Assembly (NCBI RefSeq): GCF_900626075.1
Contig: NZ_UYZY01000002.1
Coordinates: 1-64,000 of the forward strand
Length of the DNA stretch: 64,000 bases
Source of the DNA: Clostridium transplantifaecale
GTDB taxonomy: Bacteria; Bacillota; Clostridia; Lachnospirales; Lachnospiraceae
Reading direction: 5' to 3'
The notes under the pieces were generated by a model that saw only the letters and a list, made by a program, of their open reading frames with translations, ran no database searches and had not been told where the DNA came from. Of the stretch, positions 52,527 through 62,253 are shown in pieces. Each line of letters opens with the position of its first letter. Position 1 is the first letter of the stretch. The translations under genes were made by a program, and so were the position numbers.

Positions 52527-53934
52527 GTTCGAACCTCCAATCGTGGTGGAAGATGCCTTCCCTGTCTGTTCTCTCATATGTGTGCGCGCCGAAGCAGTCT
52601 CTCTGCGCCTGAATCAGGTTTGCCCCCACTGGTGTTCCACGGAATGCGTCAATATAAGCAACCGCCTGGCTCATGGCCGGAACCGGGATTCCGTTCTGGA
52701 TTCCGGGTCCCAGGATGTCTCTCAGGCTTTCCTGTCCCATGTTGATTTTCTCTCTGAAGAAAGAATCCATCATGAGGTTTTTAAGATCCCTGTTTTTCTC
52801 AAATGCCCTTGTAATATCGTCCAGGAATTCAGCCTGTATGATACAGCCGGCCCTGAAAATGGATGCGATTTTGCCGTAGTCCAAATTCCATCCGTACTCC
52901 GACGATGCATGCAAAAGCAGGTCAAACCCCTGTGCATAGGCTGCTATTTTTGCCGTATAGAGACCTTTTCTCACCTTTTCCTGAAATTTCGCCTTATCCG
53001 ATACCAGCCTCTGCTTCGGACTTTCAATCAGTTCTTTTGCCTCTTTTCTTCCTTCCACCCGGTTTGACATGATTCTGGCATTGCAGGCGGCCGTAATCAT
53101 GGACACATTCACTCCCTGTTTCAGGGATTCCAGACTGGTCCATCTTCCGGTTCCCTTCTGTCCCGCGCTGTCTAAAATATAGTCCACCAGCTCTCCGTCA
53201 GCAAAATCATCCTTCTCGCGGAAAATTCCTGCCGTAATGCCAATCAGATAACTTTTCAGCTCTCCTTCATTCCACTCGGTAAAGATATCCGCCAGTTCCT
53301 GATTGGTAAATCCACCCGCATATTTGAGCAGCAGATATGCCTCCGCAATTAACTGCATATCGGCATATTCAATGCCGTTATGGACCATTTTCACATAATG
53401 ACCGGCGCCGTCGGGACCCATATAAGCACAGCACGGCTCTCCCTGCGCCTTCGCGGAAATTGCCTCCAGGATTGGCGCAATATGCTCGTACGCCTCTTTC
53501 TCTCCGCCCGGCATGATGGATGGGCCGAAACGTGCTCCCATCTCTCCGCCGGAAACGCCTGTGCCGAAATAATAGATTCCTTTTTCTTTCAGGTTCTTTT
53601 CTCTTCTTCTCGTATCTTCAAAGAATGAATTGCCTCCGTCTAAGATCATGTCGCCCTCATCAAGCAGAGGGATGAGCTGGTCTATCACCATATCCACCGG
53701 TTTCCCCGCTTTAACCATAATGAGAAATTTGCGCGGCCTTTCCTGGGACTCCACAAGCTCTTTCAAATCATAAAATGGGATGAAATTTTTATGTGGATGT
53801 TCTTTTATCAGCGTTCCCGTCACTTCTCTGCTGCGGTTGTAGCCGCCTACTATAAACCCGTGATCCGCCATATTGAGGGCAAGGCTCCTGCCCATAACCG
53901 CAAGCCCGATGATACCTATCTGTGTTGTCTGCAT
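52519..53934 (-). CDS. gnd: 6-phosphogluconate dehydrogenase, decarboxylating
   Basis: A 471-residue enzyme giving ribulose 5-phosphate, CO2 and NADPH. It has the Rossmann motif GLAVMGRSLALNMADHG, the signature GVSGGEMGARFGPSIMPGG and the active-site HYVKMVHNGIEYADMQLI, and the C-terminal dimer region YFGAHTYER (CFGAHTYERTD). The length is that of the long GndA form. It lies between pgl and zwf. Confidence 0.97.
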   Translation of the reverse strand: MQTTQIGIIGLAVMGRSLALNMADHGFIVGGYNRSREVTGTLIKEHPHKNFIPFYDLKELVESQERPRKFLIMVKAGKPVDMVIDQLIPLLDEGDMILDGGNSFFEDTRRREKNLKEKGIYYFGTGVSGGEMGARFGPSIMPGGEKEAYEHIAPILEAISAKAQGEPCCAYMGPDGAGHYVKMVHNGIEYADMQLIAEAYLLLKYAGGFTNQELADIFTEWNEGELKSYLIGITAGIFREKDDFADGELVDYILDSAGQKGTGRWTSLESLKQGVNVSMITAACNARIMSNRVEGRKEAKELIESPKQRLVSDKAKFQEKVRKGLYTAKIAAYAQGFDLLLHASSEYGWNLDYGKIASIFRAGCIIQAEFLDDITRAFEKNRDLKNLMMDSFFREKINMGQESLRDILGPGIQNGIPVPAMSQAVAYIDAFRGTPVGANLIQAQRDCFGAHTYERTDREGIFHHDWRFEHE

Positions 53935-53972
53935 AAAATACCTCCTGTTGATATTCTCTATTCTAAAATATG

Positions 53973-55052
53973 TTAACTGGTTTTCTGTCCTTCATTGCCA
54001 CTGAGTGTCAGGGATACGCCCTCCGGCAATGGGACGGAATGCAGGGGAATTTTCAGCAATCCGCTATCCGCATCTCTTTCCATACTCACGATTCCGCCAT
54101 CAAAACGGTTTGCCACTAACAAATATCTTTCATCTCCACTCAGAATGAAATCCCTGGGATGCACTCCGCCGCAGGAAACATGCTGTATGACGGCCGCCCC
54201 GCTTCCGCTTATATCGAAAACGGCCAGCGTGTCAATGCCCCTCACCGAAACATATAAAAAGCGTTCATCCTTTGTCATTCTGATTGCCGCTGCCGCCGCA
54301 TTTCCGTTTTTCTCATGCTCCCTTTCCGGCAGGACTGAAACAGTCTGCATCAAGGTAAATTCGCTGCCATGAACACGGAATACGAAAAGCTCGTTGCTCC
54401 ACTCACTTACCACATAAAACATGGTGTGCCGCCTGTTAAATATCCCATGTCTGGGTCCGCTGCCCGCCGGAAAAGTGATTTCTCCAGCCGGTGTGTAATC
54501 ATGTTCCATATCAAACAGCCTGATCCTGTTTTGTTCCAGACAAGGAACACAGAGATATGATTCATGTAATAAAGTCTGATGACATCCGGCCTTTTCTCCG
54601 TTTTCTATCCGTTTTACCAGAGAAGGCATTCCTTTTTCCAGATGATATACCATTACGTTTCCTTCATGATAATTTGCCGTGTAGACGTAATCATCCTGCC
54701 AAAGGATATAGCACGGCGTCTGCTTTTCTTCCAGTATTTCCGCCGCACGGCTTACCTTTCCCTCCTTCAGTTCCAGGAAACAGGTGCCTGCTTTCCCCTG
54801 CTTTTCGATAGGGAACGCCATGGAACAGCCATTTAAGCAAACCCATTTTGCATTGTGAGCCTCGTAGAACAGCTCCGGCTCTGTGAGCGAGCCGTTTTCA
54901 CTGTCAAATGTAAAATGATAGATTCCACTGCTCTCTTCCGAATAATAAGTTCCAGCGTATCCATCTGTAAGATTCTTATATTCCGATTTTTTTGACGATT
55001 TTGCCGGTGTTGTTGTTGACGTATTTATCTCTTTTTGTGCATCGTTTGCCAT
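53973..55052 (-). CDS. pgl: 6-phosphogluconolactonase, YbhE-type beta-propeller
   Basis: A 359-residue lactonase-family protein that would hydrolyse 6-phosphogluconolactone, the step between Zwf and Gnd. It shows seven-bladed-propeller features of the YbhE type (GPRHGIFNRRHTMFYVVSEWSNELFVF, CGGVHPRDFILSGDERYLLVANRFDG). The first 25 residues are a Ser/Thr/Lys-rich tail not usual in the family. The operon position between rpiA and gnd supports the assignment over other lactonases. Confidence 0.88.
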   Translation of the reverse strand: MANDAQKEINTSTTTPAKSSKKSEYKNLTDGYAGTYYSEESSGIYHFTFDSENGSLTEPELFYEAHNAKWVCLNGCSMAFPIEKQGKAGTCFLELKEGKVSRAAEILEEKQTPCYILWQDDYVYTANYHEGNVMVYHLEKGMPSLVKRIENGEKAGCHQTLLHESYLCVPCLEQNRIRLFDMEHDYTPAGEITFPAGSGPRHGIFNRRHTMFYVVSEWSNELFVFRVHGSEFTLMQTVSVLPEREHEKNGNAAAAAIRMTKDERFLYVSVRGIDTLAVFDISGSGAAVIQHVSCGGVHPRDFILSGDERYLLVANRFDGGIVSMERDADSGLLKIPLHSVPLPEGVSLTLSGNEGQKTS

Positions 55053-55144
55053 GTATTATACCTGCTTTCCTGTCATATCACACTTCTATTTGTCCCTGTT
55101 TATCTAAACAGCGCTGTCCAACTGAATATAAATGAGACATTACG

Positions 55145-55888
55145 CTATACTTCAACGTCATCGGTTCCGTCGGCTTCTGTTTCCGGCCGCTTCCGGCTTT
55201 GCCGCTGGTTCACAATCTCTTTTGCGCCCCATTCGGTTCCTACTATAATCCGGCTGCAAACCGGATTAAAATATCCCGTTTCAAGGACTTCCGGTATCTG
55301 TCTTATTTTGTCGGCAGCCATATGATATGTTATGCCCGGAGAAAATGTTACATCCAGTATATAATTGCCGTTATCCGTACCATATATTTTGCCGTTCCGT
55401 TCTCTCAGTCTGGCCTTGCCGCCTAATTCCTCTATTCTCTCCGCCGCCCATGTATAGGCAAATGGGAGTACCTCTGCTGGAAGAGGGAAACGGCCGAGAC
55501 GCTCAACCAATTTGCTCTCATCCATTATCCATATTACATCGTCCGCTTTATATGCCACGATCTTTTCTCTCAGAAGCGCTCCGCCTCCACCTTTTACCGC
55601 ATAAAAGCTGCTGTCGATTTCATCGACTCCGTCAATCGCCAGATCGATATGATCCACTTCCTCCGGCAGACAGACAGGGATACCGCAGGAAATAGCCAGT
55701 TCTCTGCTCGATTCGGATGTAACCACCGCGCGGACATTGATTCCAGCCGTTCCCAGTGCTCCTATCTCCTTTATCAGATAGTACACGGTAGAACCGGTTC
55801 CTATCCCAAGCGTCATCTTATCGCGAATATAAGACGCCGCCGCTTTTGCCGCCATTTGTTTCTGCTTTTCTCTGGCATTTTTGCTCAT
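55145..55888 (-). CDS. rpiA: Ribose-5-phosphate isomerase A
   Basis: A 247-residue enzyme interconverting ribulose and ribose 5-phosphate. Motifs are LGIGTGSTVYYLI, IDGVDEIDSSF and VKGGGGALLREKI with the catalytic Glu and Lys. AAGGCGGTGA precedes the ATG. It is the first gene of the operon rpiA-pgl-gnd-zwf, which holds the whole oxidative branch. The C-terminal tail (QRQSRKRPETEADG) extends past the family's usual end. Confidence 0.95.
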   Translation of the reverse strand: MSKNAREKQKQMAAKAAASYIRDKMTLGIGTGSTVYYLIKEIGALGTAGINVRAVVTSESSRELAISCGIPVCLPEEVDHIDLAIDGVDEIDSSFYAVKGGGGALLREKIVAYKADDVIWIMDESKLVERLGRFPLPAEVLPFAYTWAAERIEELGGKARLRERNGKIYGTDNGNYILDVTFSPGITYHMAADKIRQIPEVLETGYFNPVCSRIIVGTEWGAKEIVNQRQSRKRPETEADGTDDVEV

Positions 55889-55927
55889 ATTATCACCGCC
55901 TTAGATGGAATTGCTGCTCTTTCCTAT

Positions 55928-55961
55928 CTGTAATTATAATTGTTACAGTTTCAAAAGTCAA
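55928..55961 (-). promoter_or_regulatory. Promoter and operator-like dyad of the pentose phosphate operon
   Basis: On the minus strand TTGACT (55956-55961) and TATAAT (55933-55938) are 17 bases apart, about 40 bases before rpiA. The dyad CTGTAA-N9-TTACAG (55928-55948) is centred on the -10 box, as expected for a repressor site. The rest of 55962-56090 shows nothing recognisable. Confidence 0.8.
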
Positions 55962-56090
55962 TCGTTTCTTTAAAGAGATTTTGTATTGTTATTGTTCGCA
56001 GCACAGCTGCTTTCAGCTGGGATATGAACAGCAACTTTGTATTACTATGATACTCACTGTTTCTTTGTGATGATATGGAACTAAAATAAT

Positions 56091-56133
56091 AAAAGGCTGG
56101 GCAAAACAGATGTCTCTCACCGCTTTTTCCAGC
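56091..56133 (-). terminator. Terminator of the PEBP gene
   Basis: On the minus strand AGGCTGG pairs with CCAGCCT across a loop of about 29 bases and runs into TTTTATTATTTT. It lies about 150 bases past the PEBP stop. Between them (56134-56279) nothing is seen. Confidence 0.55.
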
Positions 56134-56279
56134 CTCTTTTCGTTATTTAGTATGTATTATTTCTAAAACCATGTTTTCTTATGCTTTTACTTTAGATTGT
56201 CCGAATCTAATATTGCCCCTGATTAGCACTTAGTCATACTTCGAGGGAGATTGGGCCCCGATTGGAACCATCCATTCCG

Positions 56280-56747
56280 TTAACGCTTATACTTCCCTGT
56301 AATACTCCCCTGCTGCAGCACATGTCCCTGCATTTTAGCAAGCAGTGCTTTTTTCGTAGAATTGCAGTCCAGTTCTAGATAACAGTCCAATACATAGAAG
56401 TTAAAAACATACCGATGGATATTGCGTATAAAAACAGGCTGTTTCGGCCCTCTGTAGCGGTGTCTTCCGTACCCGATCCCCTGCACTGCGTTTTCAAGTG
56501 TTCCTGCTCCATAGGGAATATTCTCCGGGATTTCTTCCATGGGCCAAAGATTCCAGATCAGCCAATGGTTATACGCACTGATAAAGGGAATGTCTAAATC
56601 ATCCATAATAATTGCAAGAGAAACTGCTTTATCCGAAAGATTGAAAAGGTTAAATGCGGGAGAAACATCTTCACCGAAACCCGTATGCTTTTTCGGCATA
56701 AAACCGTTATCCTCAAATGAAGGGCTTTTGATTGTTAAAGTATCCAT
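56280..56747 (-). CDS. YbhB/YbcL-family (PEBP, Raf-kinase-inhibitor-like) protein
   Basis: A 155-residue phosphatidylethanolamine-binding-protein fold with the ligand-pocket motifs GEDVSPAFNLFNLSDKAVSLAIIMDDLD, HWLIWNLWP and GYGRHRYRGPKQP. Bacterial members (YbhB, YbcL) are of uncertain function. No signal peptide, so cytoplasmic. It is a single-gene unit. Confidence 0.9.
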   Translation of the reverse strand: MDTLTIKSPSFEDNGFMPKKHTGFGEDVSPAFNLFNLSDKAVSLAIIMDDLDIPFISAYNHWLIWNLWPMEEIPENIPYGAGTLENAVQGIGYGRHRYRGPKQPVFIRNIHRYVFNFYVLDCYLELDCNSTKKALLAKMQGHVLQQGSITGKYKR

Positions 56748-56885
56748 TTCTGATTACTCCTATCTATGGGTCTCACTTTTTTGTTTATATTGTTTATGAT
56801 ATTTATAAGTATCGAACCATTATAATTTTATCACACCCGGTGAGATTTGTATATTCATAAGACTTTGTCCCCGCTTGATAATAGC

Positions 56886-56914
56886 TTGTTCTTTTTTTAT
56901 GGATCATTTATAAT
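56886..56914 (+). promoter_or_regulatory. SigA promoter of the LytTR/GHKL operon
   Basis: TTGTTC-N17-TATAAT, about 50 bases before the response regulator ATG. Confidence 0.7.
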
Positions 56915-56965
56915 TAGCGTATCATAAAGAAGTATAACTGTGCCCCCAGAAAGGACCGGATACCC

Positions 56966-57682
56966 ATGATTCGTATTGCAATCGTCGAAGATGACAGACA
57001 TGACGCAGAACTTTTACAGGACTATCTAAAACGCTACGAAAAGGAGAATTCCGTCCATTTTCAGATTACCGTATTCACGGATGGTTTAGACATCATCTCT
57101 GATTATAGGGCGGAATATGACATCATTTTGCTGGACATTCAGATGAAACATTTAGATGGCATGAGCACCGCCGAAAAAATCAGAAAGCTGGATGAGGACG
57201 TAATTTTCATTTTCATCACCTCCACGGTACAATTTGCCGTTCAGGGCTACACGGTGGACGCCCTGGGTTACGTGCTCAAGCCGGTGCCCTACCTTGCATT
57301 CTCGCAAATTCTGCACAAGGCGGCAAGACAGATTGAGAAAAAGCAAAGCCGGTTTTACCTGACACTGGATACGGACGGCGGACAGCTCCGTCTGGATACG
57401 GCGCAGATTTATTATATCGAAAGCCAGAAGCACGATATCCTCATACAGTCAGAAAAGGGCGGTTTCCGGACCGCTGGGCCCCTAAAACGCATGGAGGAAA
57501 TGCTGCTGCCCCTCGGTTTTGCCAAATGCCACAATGCATATCTGGTGAACCTTCTGCACGTCACCGCTCTCCTTCCTAATGTGGTCCGTCTGTCGAACGG
57601 GACGGAGCTGCCGGTCAGCCGGGCGCGCAAGAAAATTTTTCTGGATTCATTTACCGATTATGTGGGGGGAATACAGCGATGA
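56966..57682 (+). CDS. LytTR-family response regulator
   Basis: A 238-residue regulator: receiver (about 1-120; acidic AIVEDDRHD, phospho-Asp in IILLDIQMKHLDG, Lys in VLKPVPY) and LytTR DNA-binding domain (about 130-235; IYYIESQKHDILI, FAKCHNAYLVNL, ELPVSRARKKIF). Such regulators bind paired direct repeats and often control peptide-signalled or surface genes. Its stop overlaps the kinase start by 4 bases. Confidence 0.93.
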   Translation: MIRIAIVEDDRHDAELLQDYLKRYEKENSVHFQITVFTDGLDIISDYRAEYDIILLDIQMKHLDGMSTAEKIRKLDEDVIFIFITSTVQFAVQGYTVDALGYVLKPVPYLAFSQILHKAARQIEKKQSRFYLTLDTDGGQLRLDTAQIYYIESQKHDILIQSEKGGFRTAGPLKRMEEMLLPLGFAKCHNAYLVNLLHVTALLPNVVRLSNGTELPVSRARKKIFLDSFTDYVGGIQR

Positions 57683-59004
57683 ATATTGCAAACCTGATGG
57701 ACACGCCCAGAATATGCACGGCTATTGCCGAGTGGGCGGCGTGCGTCTCCTATATTATGATGATGAGGAGAAAAATTTCCGGAATCAAGCTTTACAGCGC
57801 GTTTGCCGGAATGCTTTTATGGTTTGTCCTCTATCAGCACCTGGCCGGAATTGCCCCGCTGTTTCTCTGGATACCCGGGATGCTGGGCGCCATCACCTGC
57901 ATGTATCTGTTTATCTTCCGGGTATGCGATGTAACGCCCCAGGATGCAGGTTTTTGCTGTATCCGCGCGTTTGTACTGGCGGAATTTGCCGCCTCCCTGC
58001 AGTGGCAGCTTAATGTCTGGCTGGTGGTTCATTTCCAACTGTACAATTTCTTCATAACCGCGGCTATCATGACTGCGGTCTATCTGGCTGTCTATATCGT
58101 ATACTGGCTTCTGGAACGTGAGCACATTCCGCAGGATGAGAATATGAATGTGGGAAATAAAGAGCTGGTGGGCGCTGCCACGATTGTACTGGCGGCATTT
58201 ACTATCAGCAATCTGAGCTTTATCATGCCGGACACTCCGTTTTCCAGCGCCACCAGTTCGATCCTGTATGTCCGCACCCTCGTGGATTTTGGAGGCCTCG
58301 TCATGCTGGCCGCCCAGATGGAAAAACGGGAGGAGCTGCGGATGCGCGGCGAAAACCAGATCATGAACGTGATGCTCCAGAGGCAGTATGATCAGTACCG
58401 CATGTCCATCGACAACGTGGAGCTGCTGCGCCGGGAATTTCATGACTTAAAACACTACATGATTGCCATCCGGGCGGAGGAAGATCCTGAAAAACGCAAT
58501 CAATATCTGGAGGAAATGGAACAGGCTATTCTCACGCAGGAAGCTCTGACCAATACCGGAAACCGGGTGCTGGACGTCGTGCTTACTACGAAAAGCACGT
58601 ATTGCTCCCAGAAAGGGATTACCTTCACCTGTATGGCGGACGGAAGTCTCATTTCCTTTATGCATGTAAAGGATATCTGCTCTATTTTCGGCAATGCCCT
58701 GGACAATGCCATCGAATGCGTTTCCCAGTTTGAAGATCCGGAAAAACGTCTGGTCACCCTGTCCATGTTCAGGAAAAACCAGTTTTTAATGATCCAGTTT
58801 GAAAATTATACGGAAACACCGCTGGAGTTCAATTCCGGCCGGCTTCCCCGCACAACGAAGGGCAACACCCAGTATCACGGCTACGGCCTTAAAAGCATTC
58901 AAGCCGCCGCACAAAAGTACGGCGGCTCTATGACCCTTCAGTCCAAGGACAACTGGTTTACTCTGTCGGTTCTGATTCCTGTGGAGTGCCTTCCGGAAAA
59001 ATAA
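57679..59004 (+). CDS. GHKL-family sensor kinase (AgrC/ComD-like)
   Basis: A 441-residue membrane kinase with about six to seven N-terminal helices (to residue 215), a coiled segment with the phospho-His in RREFHDLKHYMIAI and a GHKL ATPase domain (CSIFGNALDNAIECV, GYGLKSIQAAAQKYGG). The pattern is that of kinases sensing autoinducing peptides or membrane signals, paired with the LytTR regulator. No candidate peptide gene is visible nearby. Its 3' end overlaps the convergent GtrA-like gene by 47 bases. Confidence 0.92.
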   Translation: MNIANLMDTPRICTAIAEWAACVSYIMMMRRKISGIKLYSAFAGMLLWFVLYQHLAGIAPLFLWIPGMLGAITCMYLFIFRVCDVTPQDAGFCCIRAFVLAEFAASLQWQLNVWLVVHFQLYNFFITAAIMTAVYLAVYIVYWLLEREHIPQDENMNVGNKELVGAATIVLAAFTISNLSFIMPDTPFSSATSSILYVRTLVDFGGLVMLAAQMEKREELRMRGENQIMNVMLQRQYDQYRMSIDNVELLRREFHDLKHYMIAIRAEEDPEKRNQYLEEMEQAILTQEALTNTGNRVLDVVLTTKSTYCSQKGITFTCMADGSLISFMHVKDICSIFGNALDNAIECVSQFEDPEKRLVTLSMFRKNQFLMIQFENYTETPLEFNSGRLPRTTKGNTQYHGYGLKSIQAAAQKYGGSMTLQSKDNWFTLSVLIPVECLPEK

Positions 59005-59578
59005 TCTTAAATACAAAGAAGAATATCACCATGGAAACTCCGCCCGTGATAAATGTCACAAGCAGATTATAAACTGCAGGCGGCATGTAACTGTAGGCAA
59101 TGGGCATCCAGAGATTGTTAAATCCGTTGCAAATCAGGGAAATCACAATCCATGCGATAAAATACCACATCGCCTGATACGCGGGATTTCCATGGCTCTT
59201 GAAGGTAATATTTCTCTGCAGAGGAAAGTTGATACACTGGGCAAGAAATGAGCCCACCTCATAGCTGATAAAATATCCCAGTCCTCCGCCGATGACCACC
59301 GCTCCGGAAGCATCCCGCAGTACGTTATATCCCAGCAGGCTCCAGGTAAAATCCACGCCCAGGATGCTGAGATCCTTCTTCGGCCACATAAATTCCGTTC
59401 CCGCCAGGCCGATTCCCAGCATTCCCGGCATGAATGTGAACACCAGATACTGAAAGATCGTAACTCCCATGCTGAAAACAAAAAAGTAAAAAATCTGATA
59501 AACCCATTTCGACAGTTTGGGATGCTGTTCTTCAAATTGCTTATAACGACCCAACCAACTGTCATATATCTTTTTCAA
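58958..59578 (-). CDS. GtrA-like membrane protein
   Basis: A 206-residue membrane protein with four to five helices resembling the GtrA/DPMS-flippase-like family (FLAQCINFPLQRNITFKSHG is close to the family's NFxxxRxWxF motif). GtrA proteins help move polyprenyl-linked sugars for surface glycans. It starts at TTG, with AAGGAGG 10 bases upstream. An unusually long loop (about 60-95) separates the first two helices. It converges on and overlaps the kinase gene. Confidence 0.75.
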   Translation of the reverse strand: MKKIYDSWLGRYKQFEEQHPKLSKWVYQIFYFFVFSMGVTIFQYLVFTFMPGMLGIGLAGTEFMWPKKDLSILGVDFTWSLLGYNVLRDASGAVVIGGGLGYFISYEVGSFLAQCINFPLQRNITFKSHGNPAYQAMWYFIAWIVISLICNGFNNLWMPIAYSYMPPAVYNLLVTFITGGVSMVIFFFVFKIIFPEGTPQESEPTE

Positions 59579-59702
59579 CTGTCTTGCGCCTCCTTATTAT
59601 CCCGCCGATTCCGCTGATGAACACCCCGTGGGCAGCAGCCGCACAACTCGGGATTTTCACAAAAATCAAGGGAAAATACCTCGCGGATTACATCCTGTGT
59701 GT

Positions 59703-62225
59703 TCAGTTCCCTAATTTCTTCTCATACTGCTTATTGGCTTTTAAATTGCGGAAGAATCCGGCTATAATCCGTCCAATTCCCCGGAAGAAATGTCCGTTCA
59801 CCACGGCCACGGCTCCCTCCGCCATTTCCATACTGACCATACCTCCCGTCATCTTGGCAATCGCCCGGAACGGGATATTATACTGGAACAACAGGTTGAG
59901 GTCCGGAGTCCCGGCAGCCTCGTTTTTATTCTTCTTATCGGTCAGCACCTTATAAATGAGCCTGGCGAGTCCGCTCTTTGCATAATACATCTGGCAGACC
60001 GCATCGTTGAGCCCCAGTTCTCCCATCCACTTGCCGGAGGGAAGAGGATATCCGAGAAGTTTCTCATACTCCTCCCGATCCACATTCTGAATAAAGCCGG
60101 TACGGTAAGACGGCAGTTCCAGACCTTCATAGGGCAGTCTGTCCGTTGTTCCCGTACGTGTAATGCTGCCGCTGAGCCGGATATCGAGCACACAGGCGCC
60201 GACCAGAATCTGGTAGGTTCCCGCCTCCCTCTCCCAGCGGTTTGTCGCAACATTCCAATACCGGAATGTCTTATCGTCAAACGGGATTGAAACCTGTTTT
60301 TTCTCTCCCTGCTTCAGAAACACCTTTTTAAATCCCTTCAGCTCCTTTTCCGGGCGGAATACGGCTCCGTCCCAGCACCCGACGTAAAGCTGCGCCACCT
60401 CCGCGCCGTCACATTCCCCGGTATTCTCAAGGCAGAAGGTTACCCCTGTCTCCGACACCGTCAGCCCGCTGTAGGCAAAGGACGTGTAAGACAGACCGTA
60501 ACCGAAAGGATACTGCACGCGGACCCTGGCGGTGTCGTAATACCGGTAACCGATATACAAACTCTCCCTGTACTCCGAATTCCGCTCCGTACTCGGGAAG
60601 AAGCGGAATGCAGGGGTATCCTCATACCGTACCGGATATGTCTCGGCGAGCCTTCCGGACGGATTGACCTTGCCGGTCAGCACATCGAGCATAGCGCCCG
60701 CTCCCGCCTGGCCGCCCAGATAACCATGGACAATCGACTTGCAGCAGTGGTGCCATGACATTTCAACTGCGGAACCGCCGCTCAATACACCGACGATATT
60801 GCTGTTTACTTTTACGAGCGCTTCCAGCAATTCAATCTGGTTCTGCGGAATCCGCATATGGCTGCGGTCCATCCCCTCCGATTCACTGATCTCGTTGAGT
60901 CCAAAGCAGTAAATTACCACATCTGCGTTCTGCGCCAAATCAAGCGCTTCTTTTTTCAGCGCCTCATCCGCCTCACCAGTGCGCCGGTAGCCCGCCGCGC
61001 ATCCGGCGTTGACGAGCGGATAGCTGGAAATCATGGTTTCCATTGTTGCGATTTCCATAATCGGATTCACCAGAGAGGAACCGGCTCCCTGATACCGCGG
61101 ACGGATTGCAAAGTCTCCAATCAATGCCACACTGCATGATTTTTTAAGGGGCAGCAGAGGTTCCGGATCCGGTACATTTTTCAAAAGCACAATACTCTCC
61201 GCCGCAGCCTTCCATGCTATGGCATTATGAGCCGCCGCGTCGAATCCGGCTGCACTTTTACCTGACTTTCTATCTGCTGTTCCTACTGTCTCTCCGTCCG
61301 GCTTTTCCTCTGGCTTTGTCTCTTTGCCTTCTTCCGCTTCTGCGCCGTCCCGGCTGTTTTCCGTCAGCGTCAGCACCGCGTCGAGAAGATCGTCCACGCA
61401 GGTGTCCAGCTCCTCCATGGTCAGTCTCCCCTCGTCGAGCGCTTTGAGAAGCTGCCTTGCGGAATCCAGCCCCGGTGTCGGCATCTCCAGGTTTGAACGG
61501 CACGCCACACCGCGGACATGGTCGTTGGAACCGCCCCAGTCCGTCACTACCATACCGTCGAATCCCCATTCGCCCCGGAGGATATCCTTCAGCAAATGCT
61601 CATTTTCATTCGCATATGTTCCGTTTATCTCATTGTAACTGGTCATCAGGGCTTTGGCCCCGCCCTCTTTTACCGCAATCTCGAATCCGGTCAGATAGAT
61701 TTCCCGCAGAGTACGCTCATCAATCACGGCGTTCATTGCCATTCGCCTGAGTTCCTGGCTGTTAACCGCAAAGTGCTTCGGGCAGGCCGCCACCCCCCGG
61801 CTCTGTATGCCCCTGATATAGGCCGCGGCCATTTTTCCCGCCTGGTATGGGTCTTCGGAGAAGTATTCAAAATTCCGGCCGCAGAGCGGGCTGCGCTTCA
61901 TATTCAGGCCCGGGCCCAACAGCACATTCACTCCAAGGGCTGCCGCTTCCGCCCCCAATGTCCGTCCCAGTTCCTCACCCAGCTCCTCATCCCAGCTGTT
62001 TGCGACTGTTGCCGCAGTTGGGAAACAAGTTGCCGGCAGAGAGGGATTTAACCCAAGGTGATCCCCCTCGCCCGCCTGCTTCCTCACGCCATGAGGTCCG
62101 TCCGCACAGAAGATGGATGGAATGCCGAGATGCGGGATATCCCGGCTCTGCCATTCATTCTTACCGCTTAAGAATGCCGCTTTTTCCTCCACCGTCATTT
62201 TTTCTATGATATCCATATGTTTCAT
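59703..62225 (-). CDS. GH3 beta-glucosidase-like enzyme, canonical domain order
   Basis: An 840-residue cytoplasmic glycoside hydrolase (no signal peptide). Order: GH3 barrel (about 1-280; ADGPHGVRKQ, KHFAVNSQE and the nucleophile Asp in MVVTDWGGSND), a Glu/Lys/Gly-rich insert (about 293-325), the second alpha/beta domain (about 340-570), the junction YPFGYGLSYT, an Fn3-like domain (to about 700), and a 130-residue C-terminal extension. The specific sugar is unknown. It follows the second GH3 gene by 28 bases. Confidence 0.9.
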   Translation of the reverse strand: MKHMDIIEKMTVEEKAAFLSGKNEWQSRDIPHLGIPSIFCADGPHGVRKQAGEGDHLGLNPSLPATCFPTAATVANSWDEELGEELGRTLGAEAAALGVNVLLGPGLNMKRSPLCGRNFEYFSEDPYQAGKMAAAYIRGIQSRGVAACPKHFAVNSQELRRMAMNAVIDERTLREIYLTGFEIAVKEGGAKALMTSYNEINGTYANENEHLLKDILRGEWGFDGMVVTDWGGSNDHVRGVACRSNLEMPTPGLDSARQLLKALDEGRLTMEELDTCVDDLLDAVLTLTENSRDGAEAEEGKETKPEEKPDGETVGTADRKSGKSAAGFDAAAHNAIAWKAAAESIVLLKNVPDPEPLLPLKKSCSVALIGDFAIRPRYQGAGSSLVNPIMEIATMETMISSYPLVNAGCAAGYRRTGEADEALKKEALDLAQNADVVIYCFGLNEISESEGMDRSHMRIPQNQIELLEALVKVNSNIVGVLSGGSAVEMSWHHCCKSIVHGYLGGQAGAGAMLDVLTGKVNPSGRLAETYPVRYEDTPAFRFFPSTERNSEYRESLYIGYRYYDTARVRVQYPFGYGLSYTSFAYSGLTVSETGVTFCLENTGECDGAEVAQLYVGCWDGAVFRPEKELKGFKKVFLKQGEKKQVSIPFDDKTFRYWNVATNRWEREAGTYQILVGACVLDIRLSGSITRTGTTDRLPYEGLELPSYRTGFIQNVDREEYEKLLGYPLPSGKWMGELGLNDAVCQMYYAKSGLARLIYKVLTDKKNKNEAAGTPDLNLLFQYNIPFRAIAKMTGGMVSMEMAEGAVAVVNGHFFRGIGRIIAGFFRNLKANKQYEKKLGN

Positions 62226-62253
62226 AAATGCACCCGCTCTTTCTTTTCCCTAT

